Source of the DNA: JANQGG01 sp964642175
GTDB taxonomy: Bacteria; Bacteroidota; Chlorobiia; Chlorobiales; Chloroherpetonaceae
Direction of reading: 5' to 3'
NCBI GenBank assembly: GCA_964642175.1
Contig: CAZXOK010000002.1
Location: forward strand, 372,001 to 436,000
Length of the DNA stretch: 64,000 bases
Shown here: positions 8,852 to 18,076 of the stretch, piece by piece
Layout of the letters: the number at the start of each line of letters is the position of its first letter
Numbering within the stretch: position 1 is the first letter of the stretch
Position numbers and translations under genes: made by a program
The notes under the pieces: generated by a model
What the model was told of the DNA's origin: nothing
What the model saw: the letters and a program-made list of their open reading frames with translations, nothing else
Databases searched by the model: none

Positions 8852-9424
8852 ATGAAAAAGACTATTCTATTGGCTCTTGTTGTGGCATTGTTTTCAAGCT
8901 TAACATTATCTCCTTCTAACACAAACGCCCAGGAAATTAAATATCGCGTTAATGGTGAACTGGCCATGCCGATGGGCGATTTTGGCGATTTTGCCGGCAC
9001 AGGGTTTGGTGTTACAGCCAGCGGTGAAAAAAAGCTGGATGATAAAATGACCGTTACAGCTACTATTGGTTATTTAATGTGGGGTGGTGAAGATTTTAAT
9101 CTAGGATTTGGCGTAACAGGTACCACAGATTTTAGTGCTATTCCAATTCAGGCTGGTGTAAAATATTTCCTTATGCCAAAAACTGATGGCTTGCGTGCTT
9201 ATGGTATGGGAGAAGCCGGTTTCCATTACTTTATGGCTTCAGCAGAAGTAAAAGGAGGGGGTTTAGACTCTTCTGAAGACACTAGCGAAATTGAGTTCAG
9301 TCTGGCTCCTTCAGTAGGATTTGAAATGCCTTTGAGCGATCTCACTTTAGATGTAGCTGCTCGTTACCAATATGTGTCCGGTGATGTAAGCTATTTTGGT
9401 ATCAGAGCCGGTGTTATTTTCTAA
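8852..9424 (+). CDS. Outer-membrane beta-barrel protein (OmpA/OmpW-like size)
   Basis: 190 residues. The signal peptide MKKTILLALVVALFSSLTLS ends near NTNAQ, leaving a mature barrel of about 165 residues. Strands alternate hydrophobic and polar residues (MTVTATIGYLMWGG, AIPIQAGVKYFLM, LRAYGMGEAGFHYFM, LDVAARYQYVSG), and the chain closes with YFGIRAGVIF, whose terminal Phe is the classic outer-membrane assembly signal. The size and the final Phe fit the eight-stranded porin-like outer-membrane beta-barrel families. The function is not known. It is monocistronic, with a leader hairpin upstream and a strong terminator downstream, suggesting an abundant stable transcript. Confidence 0.8.
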   Translation: MKKTILLALVVALFSSLTLSPSNTNAQEIKYRVNGELAMPMGDFGDFAGTGFGVTASGEKKLDDKMTVTATIGYLMWGGEDFNLGFGVTGTTDFSAIPIQAGVKYFLMPKTDGLRAYGMGEAGFHYFMASAEVKGGGLDSSEDTSEIEFSLAPSVGFEMPLSDLTLDVAARYQYVSGDVSYFGIRAGVIF

Positions 9425-9447
9425 CACGTGCTCCAAAAAGTGTTTAC

Positions 9448-9480
9448 AAAAAAAGAGGCTGCCTGGCAGCCTCTTTTTTT
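9448..9480. terminator. Strong bidirectional rho-independent terminator
   Basis: The nearly perfect palindrome AAAAAAAGAGGCTGCC / GGCAGCCTCTTTTTTT around one central T has a 7-base A-tract and T-tract. It lies between the outer-membrane gene and the converging gene ending at 9500. Confidence 0.92.
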
Positions 9481-9499
9481 ATTCGAACCCAAAATTTTC

Positions 9500-10468
9500 T
9501 TAAAGTTCAGGCTTCACCAGGTCGCCTAATTTTACGATCAGGCTGTGAATTTTTGCGGGCAAGACCGTTTCGGAAACCCCCACCAGGTATATATCATCTT
9601 TCAGGAAGCGAATGGCCAGAACCCCCTGGCTGTATTCTTTGGTCACGGTTAAAAGCTGCTGATAGTTAGCCGCATGGCCTTGATCAATAACCGATTCAAT
9701 TTCAGCCGAAATTTTAGAGGCTATAATCAGATAGTCATTTCTGGAGGTGGAAGCAAATTGCAGGACCTGGCCTTCTTTGGTTTGTAAAAAAACATGGTCT
9801 AAGCCTTCAAATTCCACCATCGACCACAAGAGATCTTTGAATTGAGAGTATTTTGCCTGTAGTTCAGTGTTTTCAATTTCATTTGTAACCTGGGGTTGGG
9901 TGGTCTCCTGAAACTCAATCTCTTCGATGGGTTCACCGGGAGGAGCTTCTGAGACCTCAGTTAGCTCATTATTGGCGATATCGGCAATAGGTTCATCAAT
10001 CTCTGTTTCAGGGCTTTTGATCTCAGAGCTTTGGTTTTCTGTGATTTGAATCTCCTCTGTCTCTGTTTCCGATTCTTCAAACTGATAAGACAAACACTCA
10101 GGTTTTTCCTTGATCAGGGTTTTAACCATAGGTAACAGCGAGTTTAAATTGCTTGTGAGGCGTTGCTGGGCACAATCCGGATTCACCCTCACACACATCG
10201 AAACAGTGCAGTAACCTAAAGGCTCCTGGCATTTGACACGTTGCTGGTATTTTGAAAGGGGCTCAATGGCTTGTAATAAGTCGGTTTGTGATACAACAGT
10301 CGGACAGGTTGTTGATTCATCGAGCAAAAAATCCCAAAGAAACTCCAGGGCATGTTTTAACTCTTTGACGGATAGTCTGGAAAGTAATTTTAAAAAATCT
10401 TCTTTTTCTTGAGCCGTGCTCAGCAGATCTTGCTTAAGGGTAATGTTTGTCTCTGTTGTTGATGTCAT
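9500..10468 (-). CDS. Unknown protein with C-terminal Roadblock/LC7-like domain
   Basis: 322 residues in three parts. Residues 1-~145 are helical with a cysteine-containing stretch (CPTVV...CQEPLGYCTVSMCVRVNPDC), possibly a metal or disulfide site. Residues ~146-205 are very acidic, rich in Glu/Thr/Ile/Pro, and look disordered. The C-terminal ~115 residues have the strand-helix pattern of Roadblock/LC7 proteins (GLDHVFLQTKEGQVLQFAS, a long helix, a strand pair GVLAIRFLKDDIYLVGVS, a helix). Roadblock domains often regulate small GTPases such as MglA. No GTPase is adjacent. It has no signal peptide and should be cytoplasmic. The domain call is by eye. Confidence 0.6.
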   Translation of the reverse strand: MTSTTETNITLKQDLLSTAQEKEDFLKLLSRLSVKELKHALEFLWDFLLDESTTCPTVVSQTDLLQAIEPLSKYQQRVKCQEPLGYCTVSMCVRVNPDCAQQRLTSNLNSLLPMVKTLIKEKPECLSYQFEESETETEEIQITENQSSEIKSPETEIDEPIADIANNELTEVSEAPPGEPIEEIEFQETTQPQVTNEIENTELQAKYSQFKDLLWSMVEFEGLDHVFLQTKEGQVLQFASTSRNDYLIIASKISAEIESVIDQGHAANYQQLLTVTKEYSQGVLAIRFLKDDIYLVGVSETVLPAKIHSLIVKLGDLVKPEL

Positions 10469-10521
10469 AGCTTCTAAACAAATAGGGTAGTTGGTATATG
10501 AAAATTCAGGCTATGCAAGTC

Positions 10522-11172
10522 TTATTCACAATCGAGTATTTCTTTTAAAAAGCAGGCCAGTTGCTGTAAGGCTTTCCCACGGTGACTCACCTGGTTTTTT
10601 TCTTCCAAACTCAGCTCGGCAAAGGTTTTTTCTGAACCGGCCAATTTAAAGATCGGGTCGTAGCCAAATCCACCGGTTCCGCATGTTTGCTCAGTGATCT
10701 CCCCAGGAGCCTTGCCTTCGAAGGTTTTTTCAAAATAGGAACCCGATACCTGTTTTCCAAAGTTTAGGTTTCCAATTAATGCAATCACGGTTCTGAAACA
10801 AGCGTCCCGCTCAGCCACACCACTCATAGCTCTAATCAGTTTTTCTACATTATCGTTGTAAGTGGGATTTGGCGTAATGTCCGAGGCATATCGGGCCGAG
10901 TAGACTCCGGGTTCCCCGTTTAGCGCCTCTACTTCGAGACCGGTATCGTCTGCCATCACCAACAGTTGGCTGTAATGGTCTTTGAGGTGATCATAAATAT
11001 GTTTGGCTTTTTTAAGAGCGTTGCCTTCCAGGGTCGGCTCGGTTTCTTCAGCTGGGGTTAGATCCGGAAATTCCGAGGCAGAGTAGATCTCGATCGAGCC
11101 GGACAGGGCATCGAGCACCTGTTTGATCTCCTTGACTTTATCGGCGTTATGGGTTGCCAGAATTAATTTCAT
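10522..11172 (-). CDS. rdgB: RdgB/HAM1 non-canonical purine NTP pyrophosphatase
   Basis: Hydrolyses XTP, dITP and ITP to the monophosphate and PPi, clearing deaminated purines from the nucleotide pool. The ATG at 11172 (MKLILATHNADKVKEI) fits the family start; a frame-extending ATG four codons earlier is less likely. Signatures are ATHNADKVKEI near the N-terminus, the metal/catalytic DDTGLEVEALNGEPGVYSARYA around residue 70, GFGYDPIF near 155, and the closing SHRGKAL near 200. The length of about 216 residues is normal. It sits just downstream of guaD and pdxJ on the same strand, a plausible nucleotide housekeeping cluster. Confidence 0.96.
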   Translation of the reverse strand: MKLILATHNADKVKEIKQVLDALSGSIEIYSASEFPDLTPAEETEPTLEGNALKKAKHIYDHLKDHYSQLLVMADDTGLEVEALNGEPGVYSARYASDITPNPTYNDNVEKLIRAMSGVAERDACFRTVIALIGNLNFGKQVSGSYFEKTFEGKAPGEITEQTCGTGGFGYDPIFKLAGSEKTFAELSLEEKNQVSHRGKALQQLACFLKEILDCE

Positions 11173-11190
11173 GTCTTTAACCATAAAATG

Positions 11191-11661
11191 TTAATAAAGG
11201 ATTTTATGGGGCGAATTTTCCCAGGCTTTAAATATGTCGCTGGCCTGATGATGGTTAACCTGTTGAAACGGGATTTGGCGGTCAGCCATATCTTTTTGTA
11301 TCTCGGTGTAAATCAGGGTGTCATTAAATCCGGCTTTAGCAGCGTCATGGCGGGTTGCCGCATAGTAGACTTTGCTGATGTTGGCCCAATAAATCGCCCC
11401 CAGACACATAGGGCATGGCTCGCATGTGGTGTAAAGTTCATAGCCGGATAAATCAAACGTTTTAAGTTGCTGGCATGCATGGCGTATGCACTCAATTTCT
11501 GCATGAGCGGTGGGATCGTGTTTTGTGGTTACCAGATTGCAACCTGTCGAAACGATGGTATCGTTTTTAACGAGCACGGCGGCAAAAGGCCCGCCTTTGC
11601 GCTGATCTATGTTTTGGAGGGCCAATTTAATGGCTGTATCCATATGATCATGCACAGTCAT
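11191..11661 (-). CDS. guaD: Guanine deaminase (GuaD-type cytidine-deaminase fold)
   Basis: 156-residue zinc deaminase. The zinc site is TAHAEIECIR (His, catalytic Glu) plus CEPCPMCLGAIYWA (two Cys). Compared with tRNA adenosine deaminase TadA, the sequence follows the B. subtilis GuaD pattern closely: N-terminal KGGPFAAVLVKND, VTTKHDPTAHAE, YAATRHDAAKAGFNDTLIYTEI, and a tail with QVNHH...FKAWENS. GuaD converts guanine to xanthine and ammonia. It ends only 19 bp before the rdgB start and begins 7 bp after pdxJ, so the three are probably one operon. TadA-like activity remains a less likely alternative. Confidence 0.88.
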   Translation of the reverse strand: MTVHDHMDTAIKLALQNIDQRKGGPFAAVLVKNDTIVSTGCNLVTTKHDPTAHAEIECIRHACQQLKTFDLSGYELYTTCEPCPMCLGAIYWANISKVYYAATRHDAAKAGFNDTLIYTEIQKDMADRQIPFQQVNHHQASDIFKAWENSPHKILY

Positions 11662-11667
11662 ACCAGC

Positions 11668-12378
11668 TTATGAAATTAGATTGATCATGTCTTTAACGGC
11701 CTTTTCCATCCCATACAAAGCCGCCCGTGCAATAAGTGCATGCCCGATGCTGACTTCTTCAAGTTCCAGAATGGATTTCAATAAGCCGGCATTTATATAA
11801 TTCAACCCATGCCCGGCCACAACATGAAGATCAAAGGTTTTGGCAAGATGCGCCGCGGATTGGAGTCGTTCCAGTTCAGCCTCAATTTCAACCGGGGTTT
11901 TAAGCAATGAATATTTCCCGGTATGAAGCTCAACAACATCAGCCCCTAGTTCAGCCGATACGGTAATGGCTTCGGTAGTTGGTTCGACAAATAAACTGGT
12001 TGGGATACCGTGGCTTTTCAGATCTGCAATAAAACTGCGAAGCCCATGTTTGTAACCCATTACATCCAAGCCTCCTTCGGTGGTCAGTTCCTGGCGTTTT
12101 TCAGGGACCAGGGTTACCAGATCGGGTTTTGTTTTAATGGCAATGTCTTTCATTTCAGAGGTCATAGCCATTTCAAGGTCTAATTTGGTTTTGACAGTTT
12201 GGCGTAAGAGCTCCAGGTCGCGGTCTTTTATATGGCGCCTGTCTTCCCTTAAGTGGCAAACTATACCGACAGCTCCGGCCAGTTCAGCTAAATGTGCCGC
12301 AGTTACGGGATCGGGTTCTGAGGCCTGCCGGACATTTCTTAATGTGGCAATGTGGTCAATATTTACAGCTAGTTTCAT
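11668..12378 (-). CDS. pdxJ: Pyridoxine 5'-phosphate synthase PdxJ
   Basis: 236 residues, normal for the family. It condenses 1-deoxyxylulose 5-phosphate with 3-amino-2-oxopropyl phosphate to make pyridoxine 5'-phosphate in the DXP-dependent vitamin B6 route. Motifs are KLAVNIDHIATLRNVR at the start, the AGAVGIVCHLREDRRHI segment, VTLVPEKRQELTTEGGLDV (catalytic Glu region), VVELHTGKYS and VVAGHGLNY (phosphate binding). One of its substrates is the product of Dxs, which lies 4 kb away on the same strand. It is first in the pdxJ-guaD-rdgB run and is divergent from mutS2 across 162 bp. Confidence 0.97.
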   Translation of the reverse strand: MKLAVNIDHIATLRNVRQASEPDPVTAAHLAELAGAVGIVCHLREDRRHIKDRDLELLRQTVKTKLDLEMAMTSEMKDIAIKTKPDLVTLVPEKRQELTTEGGLDVMGYKHGLRSFIADLKSHGIPTSLFVEPTTEAITVSAELGADVVELHTGKYSLLKTPVEIEAELERLQSAAHLAKTFDLHVVAGHGLNYINAGLLKSILELEEVSIGHALIARAALYGMEKAVKDMINLIS

Positions 12379-12540
12379 TCCTTAATCAAAAATTTATTTT
12401 CAAAAGAGCGTGTTAATTTTTTAAAACCCGTGAAATGACATTTCTGTGTGGGCTGCAAGTATCATTAGTGCAAATGGGATGTTATATTTAGCGTAATATA
12501 AGTTTTTTCAAATCATTCAGGGGGACATATAAACAACGGT

Positions 12541-14916
12541 ATGCATTTAAACCAAAAGTTAGAATTAGATAAAATTATTGAGTTTACCAAACAGTTTTGT
12601 ATGTCGGAGATGGGCCGAGATGCTCTCGAGACCCAGGGTTTTTTTGAACCGGTTGTTGAAGTTAAAACACAGCTGAAAAAAGTTCAGGAATGTAAAAGTC
12701 TGCTTGAAGCCGAAGATGAATTGCCGGTTGAAGTCCTTCCCGATACCCGGTCATATCTCTCCAAGCTGAGCATTGAACTCCATTACCTTCAACCAAAAGA
12801 ATTGTTAAGTATAGCAGCTGCCTTAAAAGCCGCTTCTCAGATCAAGCGGTTTGTTTTTAACCGACGCGATGTTTATCCCCATTTAAATCAGCTAACCGAG
12901 AGTATCTGGTTCGAGAAAACGCTTCAATACGAAATCAACCAGATCGTTGATGCCAGCGGTGAGATCAAGAATACAGCCAGCGATGCACTGGCCTACATCC
13001 GCAGTAAATTGTTTGGCAGCCGTGAAGCTTTAAGAAGAAAAATGGATACCTTGCAGCGCAGGTATGCCTCTGATAATCTGCTTATGGATGATGGCGTAAC
13101 CATACGCAACGGTCGCCTGGTGCTTGGTTTCAGGGTGGAGTACAAATATAAAATCCAGGGATTTATCCACGATATTTCTCAATCGGGCCAAACCGTATTT
13201 ATTGAACCCTCTGAAACCTTAGCGTTAAATAACGAGATTCGCGACCTGGAGATCCAGGAGCAGCGGGAAATTGAGCGTGTTTTGAAAGAAATTTCCCGGG
13301 ATCTGCGCTCGCAGCTCGAAAATCTCCTGCTTAATCAAACCATCTTAACCCAGTTTGATGCCATCTATGCCAAAGCAAGGCTGGCCATAAAAACAAACTC
13401 TGTTCTGCCGGAGCTTTCCGGGTCTGATCATTTCAGGTTGCAGGACGCCTATCATTTATGGTTGCTTATCTCCAATACCAGGCAGCAAAAACCAACCGTT
13501 CCGCTTACTCTTGAAATGGAAAACCAAAAGCGGGTGTTGGTTGTAACAGGCCCGAACGCCGGTGGAAAATCGGTTGCCATGAAAACCATTGGGTTGATTG
13601 CAGCACTTCTTAAAATGGGATTTTTAGTGCCGTGTAAAGAAAACAGTGTGGTACCCTTATACGACGATATTTTTGTTGAGATCGGTGATGAACAATCCAT
13701 CGAAAATGATCTCTCCACATTCAGTTCGCACCTAACCAATATCAAACACATTTTGGATCGGGCCTCTGAAAAGAGCCTGGTACTCATTGATGAAATATGT
13801 TCAGGCACTGATCCCGAAGAAGGCGGAGCTCTGGCCCAGGCCATTCTGGAAACTTTCCTTAAACGTAAGGCACAGGTATGTGTAACCACCCACCAGGGTT
13901 CATTAAAAGCCTATGCGCATAACCGCGAAGGTATTATGAATGGCTCCATGCAATTTGATGCTCAAGATTTAAAACCTACCTACCAGTTTATTGCCGGTGT
14001 TCCGGGAAACAGTTTTGCCATTGAAATGGCACGCCGAATGAGCTATCCGCCTCAATTGCTCAAAGAGGCCAAAGAACTGGTTGGTCAAAACCGTCAGAAT
14101 CTTGAGCAATTAATTTCGGACCTGAGTGTTGAGTTTCAGACCATTGAGAAACAACGCCTGAAATATCAACTCCTGATTAAGGAAAGCCAAAGTCTAAAAG
14201 AGGAGTTGGATCATAAACTTCTTGAAGCCGAACGCCAGCGAAAAGAGATCCGAAAGAAAAGCATTGAAGAGCGCAAGCATTTAATGGCACAAACCGATAA
14301 ACAGCTTAAGGACTTGATCGTGAATATGAAATCGGCGCAAAAGGGTAAGGATGGTGTGAAAAAAGCGCGTAAAACCATCGAAAAAGAGCGCCTTGCCCTG
14401 GCCACAGAAGAACTTGAAGTAACAGAGGCCCTGGCTGAACCCGAAGCGAAAAAGGCGTTTGAAGTGGGCGATACGGTGGCTTTGCTGGATTCCAATACCA
14501 CCGGAACACTCAAAGAGCTCCAGGGTGAAGAAGCCCTGGTTGAGTTCGGACAATTCAGAATGAAAACCCAACTCAGAAACCTGCGTCGCATCAGGGGTGA
14601 AGATAAACAAAAAGACAACCAGGTGCCTTCAGCGCAGGTATCTGTTAAAAGAGAAACCGATTATACCAGCGTGAGCCATAAGCTGGATTTGCGTGGAAAA
14701 ACCGGAGATGAAGCCCTCTACGACATTGATCGGTTTATTGAACAAGCCCTGTCCTGCCATCTGAACCGAGTAGAAATCGTTCATGGTAAAGGCACCGGAG
14801 CATTGCGAAAAAAGGTTAACGAAGCGCTGAGACGAGATAACCGGGTACAGGAATACAGGCTGGGAAACTTAAATGAAGGTGGTGTTGGAGTAACTGTGCT
14901 TACTTTAAAGGTTTAA
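12541..14916 (+). CDS. mutS2: MutS2 ATPase/endonuclease with Smr domain
   Basis: 791 residues, typical MutS2 length. The protein lacks the mismatch-recognition domain of MutS. Residues about 1-320 form the lever/clamp region, the ATPase core follows with Walker A TGPNAGGKSVAMKTIGL (about residue 337) and Walker B LVLIDEICSGTDPEEGG (about 418), then a long charged coiled coil (about 505-640), a KOW-like beta module, and a C-terminal Smr nuclease domain with LDLRG and HGKGTGAL. MutS2 suppresses recombination or, in B. subtilis, splits collided ribosomes; which role holds here is not shown. The pgsA start lies 66 bp downstream. Confidence 0.96.
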   Translation: MHLNQKLELDKIIEFTKQFCMSEMGRDALETQGFFEPVVEVKTQLKKVQECKSLLEAEDELPVEVLPDTRSYLSKLSIELHYLQPKELLSIAAALKAASQIKRFVFNRRDVYPHLNQLTESIWFEKTLQYEINQIVDASGEIKNTASDALAYIRSKLFGSREALRRKMDTLQRRYASDNLLMDDGVTIRNGRLVLGFRVEYKYKIQGFIHDISQSGQTVFIEPSETLALNNEIRDLEIQEQREIERVLKEISRDLRSQLENLLLNQTILTQFDAIYAKARLAIKTNSVLPELSGSDHFRLQDAYHLWLLISNTRQQKPTVPLTLEMENQKRVLVVTGPNAGGKSVAMKTIGLIAALLKMGFLVPCKENSVVPLYDDIFVEIGDEQSIENDLSTFSSHLTNIKHILDRASEKSLVLIDEICSGTDPEEGGALAQAILETFLKRKAQVCVTTHQGSLKAYAHNREGIMNGSMQFDAQDLKPTYQFIAGVPGNSFAIEMARRMSYPPQLLKEAKELVGQNRQNLEQLISDLSVEFQTIEKQRLKYQLLIKESQSLKEELDHKLLEAERQRKEIRKKSIEERKHLMAQTDKQLKDLIVNMKSAQKGKDGVKKARKTIEKERLALATEELEVTEALAEPEAKKAFEVGDTVALLDSNTTGTLKELQGEEALVEFGQFRMKTQLRNLRRIRGEDKQKDNQVPSAQVSVKRETDYTSVSHKLDLRGKTGDEALYDIDRFIEQALSCHLNRVEIVHGKGTGALRKKVNEALRRDNRVQEYRLGNLNEGGVGVTVLTLKV

Positions 14917-14982
14917 CCTAAAGCATCATTTTCATTTCACTTTAAAAAGAATTATGTTACGAAAAATAGAAGTATTGATACC

Positions 14983-15606
14983 ATGCAGATGACATTACCA
15001 AACCAATTAACCGTGCTCCGTATCCTCTTAACCCCGGTTTTTGCGTGGTTGATTTTATCTAAAGATCCGTACATGATCCTCTGGGGCGTGATCGTTTTCC
15101 TGATCGCCTCATTAACTGATTTATACGATGGCTATCATGCCCGAAAATATGGTGTGGTAACCCGGTGGGGCGCCTTTATGGATCCACTGGCCGATAAAAT
15201 TTTAATTACCACAGCCTTTTTTGTCTATGTTTTTCATGGCTATGTGGCCTTGTGGATGGTTTTAGTGATTGCGGCTCGTGATCTGCTTGTAACCATATTG
15301 AGGATCAATGCTGAAAAGAAAAATAAACCAATCATCACCAGTAAATCAGCCAAAATTAAAACTTTTTTTCAGAATGTCTTTGCCTACATCATACTCTTGA
15401 TGATGCTCCTGAAGCAAGACGCGTTATTTAATGCTGCAATATCATCAAACGTTAAACTAGCTCTGTCTTCTCCATGGATGGATTACTTTATGCTGGCATT
15501 AACCGTATTTACCGTATATACCGGCGTGACTTACGTGATTGTAAATTGGAAAGTGATACGAGAAACCTACCTTGGATTTCGTTCATCTTTTAAAGCCCTG
15601 ATCTAA
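14983..15606 (+). CDS. pgsA: CDP-diacylglycerol-glycerol-3-phosphate 3-phosphatidyltransferase PgsA
   Basis: 207-residue membrane enzyme making phosphatidylglycerol phosphate from CDP-diacylglycerol and glycerol 3-phosphate. It carries the full CDP-alcohol phosphotransferase motif D-x2-DG-x2-AR-x8-G-x3-D-x3-D, seen from DLYDGYHAR through WGAFMDPLAD at about residues 46-71. The opening MTLPNQLTVLRILLTP is characteristic of PgsA. About five or six hydrophobic spans follow. The gene ends 3 nt before the GTG of pgpA, whose product acts on its product, so translation is probably coupled. Confidence 0.95.
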   Translation: MQMTLPNQLTVLRILLTPVFAWLILSKDPYMILWGVIVFLIASLTDLYDGYHARKYGVVTRWGAFMDPLADKILITTAFFVYVFHGYVALWMVLVIAARDLLVTILRINAEKKNKPIITSKSAKIKTFFQNVFAYIILLMMLLKQDALFNAAISSNVKLALSSPWMDYFMLALTVFTVYTGVTYVIVNWKVIRETYLGFRSSFKALI

Positions 15607-15609
15607 AAC

Positions 15610-16086
15610 GTGGTACTATCAATTCTAGCTAAAGTCTTTGGTACCGGGTTAGGTACCGGGTACATACCTTTTGCCTCGGGGACATTCGGCAGCTTACTGG
15701 CCGTTCTGATCTACTGGTTTTTTCCGGGATTCGACTCACTGGTGTTTTTTATACCTACCATTCTGGCATGCCTGATCCTGGGCATTTGGGCCAGCTCTTT
15801 GCTGGAGCAATATTACGGGCATGATCCATCGGAAGTGACCATAGATGAAGTGGTCGGTCAGTGGATAGCCTTGTTGTTTCTGCCCAAAACCCTTACAGTG
15901 GTTTCAATCGCCTTTATCAGTTTCAGGGTGTTTGATATTCTGAAAATTGAACCCGTAAATCAATTACAGAAACTACCCAAAGGGTATGGAGTGATGATGG
16001 ACGATGTAATGGCAGGAATTTATGCCAATTTAACCTGCCATGCTATCTTGTGGATGATGGCCAGATATGAGGCATTCATACAATAA
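15610..16086 (+). CDS. pgpA: Phosphatidylglycerophosphatase A
   Basis: 158-residue membrane phosphatase removing the terminal phosphate of phosphatidylglycerol phosphate. It starts at a GTG three bases after the pgsA stop; there is no nearer ATG, and the opening LAKVFGTGLGTGYIPFASGTFGS is the expected N-terminus of the family (G..PFAPGTFGS). The acidic motif VTIDEVVGQWIAL and the later KGYGVMMDDVMAGIYANL match the metal-binding catalytic region. Three or four membrane spans are present. With pgsA this forms a two-step phosphatidylglycerol operon. Confidence 0.95.
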   Translation: MVLSILAKVFGTGLGTGYIPFASGTFGSLLAVLIYWFFPGFDSLVFFIPTILACLILGIWASSLLEQYYGHDPSEVTIDEVVGQWIALLFLPKTLTVVSIAFISFRVFDILKIEPVNQLQKLPKGYGVMMDDVMAGIYANLTCHAILWMMARYEAFIQ

Positions 16087-16087
16087 A

Positions 16088-16110
16088 AAAGCCGACAGAC
16101 GCCGGCTTTA
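16088..16110. terminator. Hairpin between convergent pgpA and dxs
   Basis: The stem AAAGCCG / CGGCTTT flanks an 8-nt loop immediately after the pgpA stop. A and T runs on both sides allow use in either direction. It is short, so of moderate strength. Confidence 0.65.
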
Positions 16111-16123
16111 AAATGTGTTGTGA

Positions 16124-18076
16124 TCAGGTGATCTCCACTAAATTCTCAGAGTGAGAGAATTCTAAAATCCTCCTGGTTATACCTTCCGGATCCAGTCCAA
16201 TTTCTTTTTGCAATTCTCCGGCTGACCCGTGATCGATAAACCGATCGGGTATACCCATAATCAGGACCTGGTTTCGGTATTGCTTGGATTGGATGTATTC
16301 TAATACACCGCTTCCGAAACCACCAACCACAGAATTTTCTTCCAGCGTTACAATACGAGGGAATCGCTCGCAAATGGCATCAATCAGGTCTGTGTCCAGC
16401 GGTTTTACAAAACGCATGTTAGCCAGAAGTGGATTTACACCCTGGGCTTTCAATAACTCGGCAGCTTTAAGGGCATGATTTCCCATGACTCCTGCCGATA
16501 AAATGGCAATCTCTTCACCATCCTGCAAGATTTCACCTTTGCCAATTTCAATCTTTTTAAATCCTTTTTCCAGTTTCATACCGGTTGCATTCCCACGAGG
16601 GTAGCGTATGGCAACAGGTCCGTCTTTATGCAGCGAGGCGGTGAACATCATGTCGCGAAGTTCCTGCTCATTCATAGGCGCCATGATCATCATGTTTGGA
16701 ACCACGCGAAGATATGAAATATCAAATGTGCCGTGGTGAGTTGGACCGTCGGCACCAGCAAACCCGGCACGATCCAGGCAGAACATTACAGGCAATTTCT
16801 GAAGGGCCACATCGTGGATGACATGGTCGAAGGCACGTTGCAGGAATGTCGAGTAAATGGCACATACAGGGTGGAAGCCCTGGGTGGCTAAACCGGCAGC
16901 AAAGGTAACAGCGTGGCCTTCGGCTATGCCAACATCATAAAACTGGTCGGGTAAGCTGTCGCGAAGCATGCTGAGTGATGTACCCGATGGCATGGCAGCC
17001 GTTATACCTACTATTGACTTGTTCTCAGTTGCCAATTCAACCATAGCCTGACCAAACACATCCTGGTATTTGGGTGGTGAATCTGAAGTCTTGGGTTTTG
17101 AAACGGTATCGCCTGTAATGCGGTCGAACGCACCACTGGCGGCATGCCACTTGGTCTGGTTTTCTTCTGCAGGTTTAAACCCTTTTCCTTTAACCGTTAT
17201 CACATGCAGAAGTTTAGGGTGAGGCATATTTTTGATCTCACTTAAAATTTTAGCGAGATGCTCAGCATTATGGCCATCAACAGGGCCAAAGTACCGGAAA
17301 CCAAGGGCTTCAAAAAAGGAACCCGGTGTCAGGGCTGCTTTTAAACCATCTTCAATACCCCGAACAACCCGACGTGCGGTGGAGCCAATTTCGTTATCAA
17401 ATCGTGAAAGGGTTTCCCAGATATCCCTGCGAAGTTTGTTGTAGGTGCTGCTTGTTGTGAAGTCGGTCAGGTAATTACGCAGACCACCCACATTTTGGTC
17501 AATCGACATGCAGTTGTCGTTCAGGATAATGGTGACATCTGTTTTCAGATGCCCGATATGGTTGAGGCCTTCAAACGCCAGCCCACCTGTCAGGGAACCA
17601 TCCCCAATAATAGCAGCTACTTTATAATCCTCTTTGGCTAGATCCCTTGCAGCAGCCATTCCTGCCGCTGCTGAAATAGAAGTTGATGCATGGCCCACAC
17701 CAAAGGTATCGTAAGGGCTTTCACATCGCTTTGGAAAACCGGAGATGCCTTTGTATTTACGATTGCTGTGAAAGACATCGCGTCTGCCAGTTAATATTTT
17801 GTGAATGTATGCCTGGTGGCCAACATCCCATATCAGTTTATCTTGCGGGGTATTATAAGCGTAATGCAAGGCAACAGATAACTCTGCAACACCCAGGGTG
17901 GAACCAAAATGCCCACCATTCCGGGAGATCATATCAATTACAAAATTCCGACATTCCTCAGAGATCTCCTGAAGGTCGCTAAGATCATACTTGCGTAAGT
18001 CTTCAGGGCTGTTAATGTTGCTCAGATACTTTCCATATTGATTAGTCAAACTGGAAGACGTATTGTTCTTTTGCAT
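16124..18076 (-). CDS. dxs: 1-deoxy-D-xylulose-5-phosphate synthase
   Basis: 650 residues. Thiamine-diphosphate enzyme joining pyruvate and glyceraldehyde 3-phosphate, the first step of the MEP isoprenoid route and the source of DXP for PdxJ. Visible signatures are FVIDMISRNGGHFGSTLGVAEL near the start, VGHASTSISAAAGMA, the thiamine/magnesium motif IIGDGSLTGGLAFEGLNH with its downstream ILNDN, and in the second half DVGIAEGHAVTFAAGLA and FCLDRAGFAGADGPTHHG. The first 20 residues before the conserved core are variable. The gene is followed on its 3' side by a shared hairpin and preceded by a 455-bp gap. Confidence 0.97.
   Translation of the reverse strand: MQKNNTSSSLTNQYGKYLSNINSPEDLRKYDLSDLQEISEECRNFVIDMISRNGGHFGSTLGVAELSVALHYAYNTPQDKLIWDVGHQAYIHKILTGRRDVFHSNRKYKGISGFPKRCESPYDTFGVGHASTSISAAAGMAAARDLAKEDYKVAAIIGDGSLTGGLAFEGLNHIGHLKTDVTIILNDNCMSIDQNVGGLRNYLTDFTTSSTYNKLRRDIWETLSRFDNEIGSTARRVVRGIEDGLKAALTPGSFFEALGFRYFGPVDGHNAEHLAKILSEIKNMPHPKLLHVITVKGKGFKPAEENQTKWHAASGAFDRITGDTVSKPKTSDSPPKYQDVFGQAMVELATENKSIVGITAAMPSGTSLSMLRDSLPDQFYDVGIAEGHAVTFAAGLATQGFHPVCAIYSTFLQRAFDHVIHDVALQKLPVMFCLDRAGFAGADGPTHHGTFDISYLRVVPNMMIMAPMNEQELRDMMFTASLHKDGPVAIRYPRGNATGMKLEKGFKKIEIGKGEILQDGEEIAILSAGVMGNHALKAAELLKAQGVNPLLANMRFVKPLDTDLIDAICERFPRIVTLEENSVVGGFGSGVLEYIQSKQYRNQVLIMGIPDRFIDHGSAGELQKEIGLDPEGITRRILEFSHSENLVEIT

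Noticed and set aside
11191..11661. Assigning the deaminase as tRNA adenosine deaminase TadA
   Set aside because: The N-terminal and C-terminal segments follow the GuaD pattern (AGFNDTLIYTEI, FKAWENS) rather than TadA.
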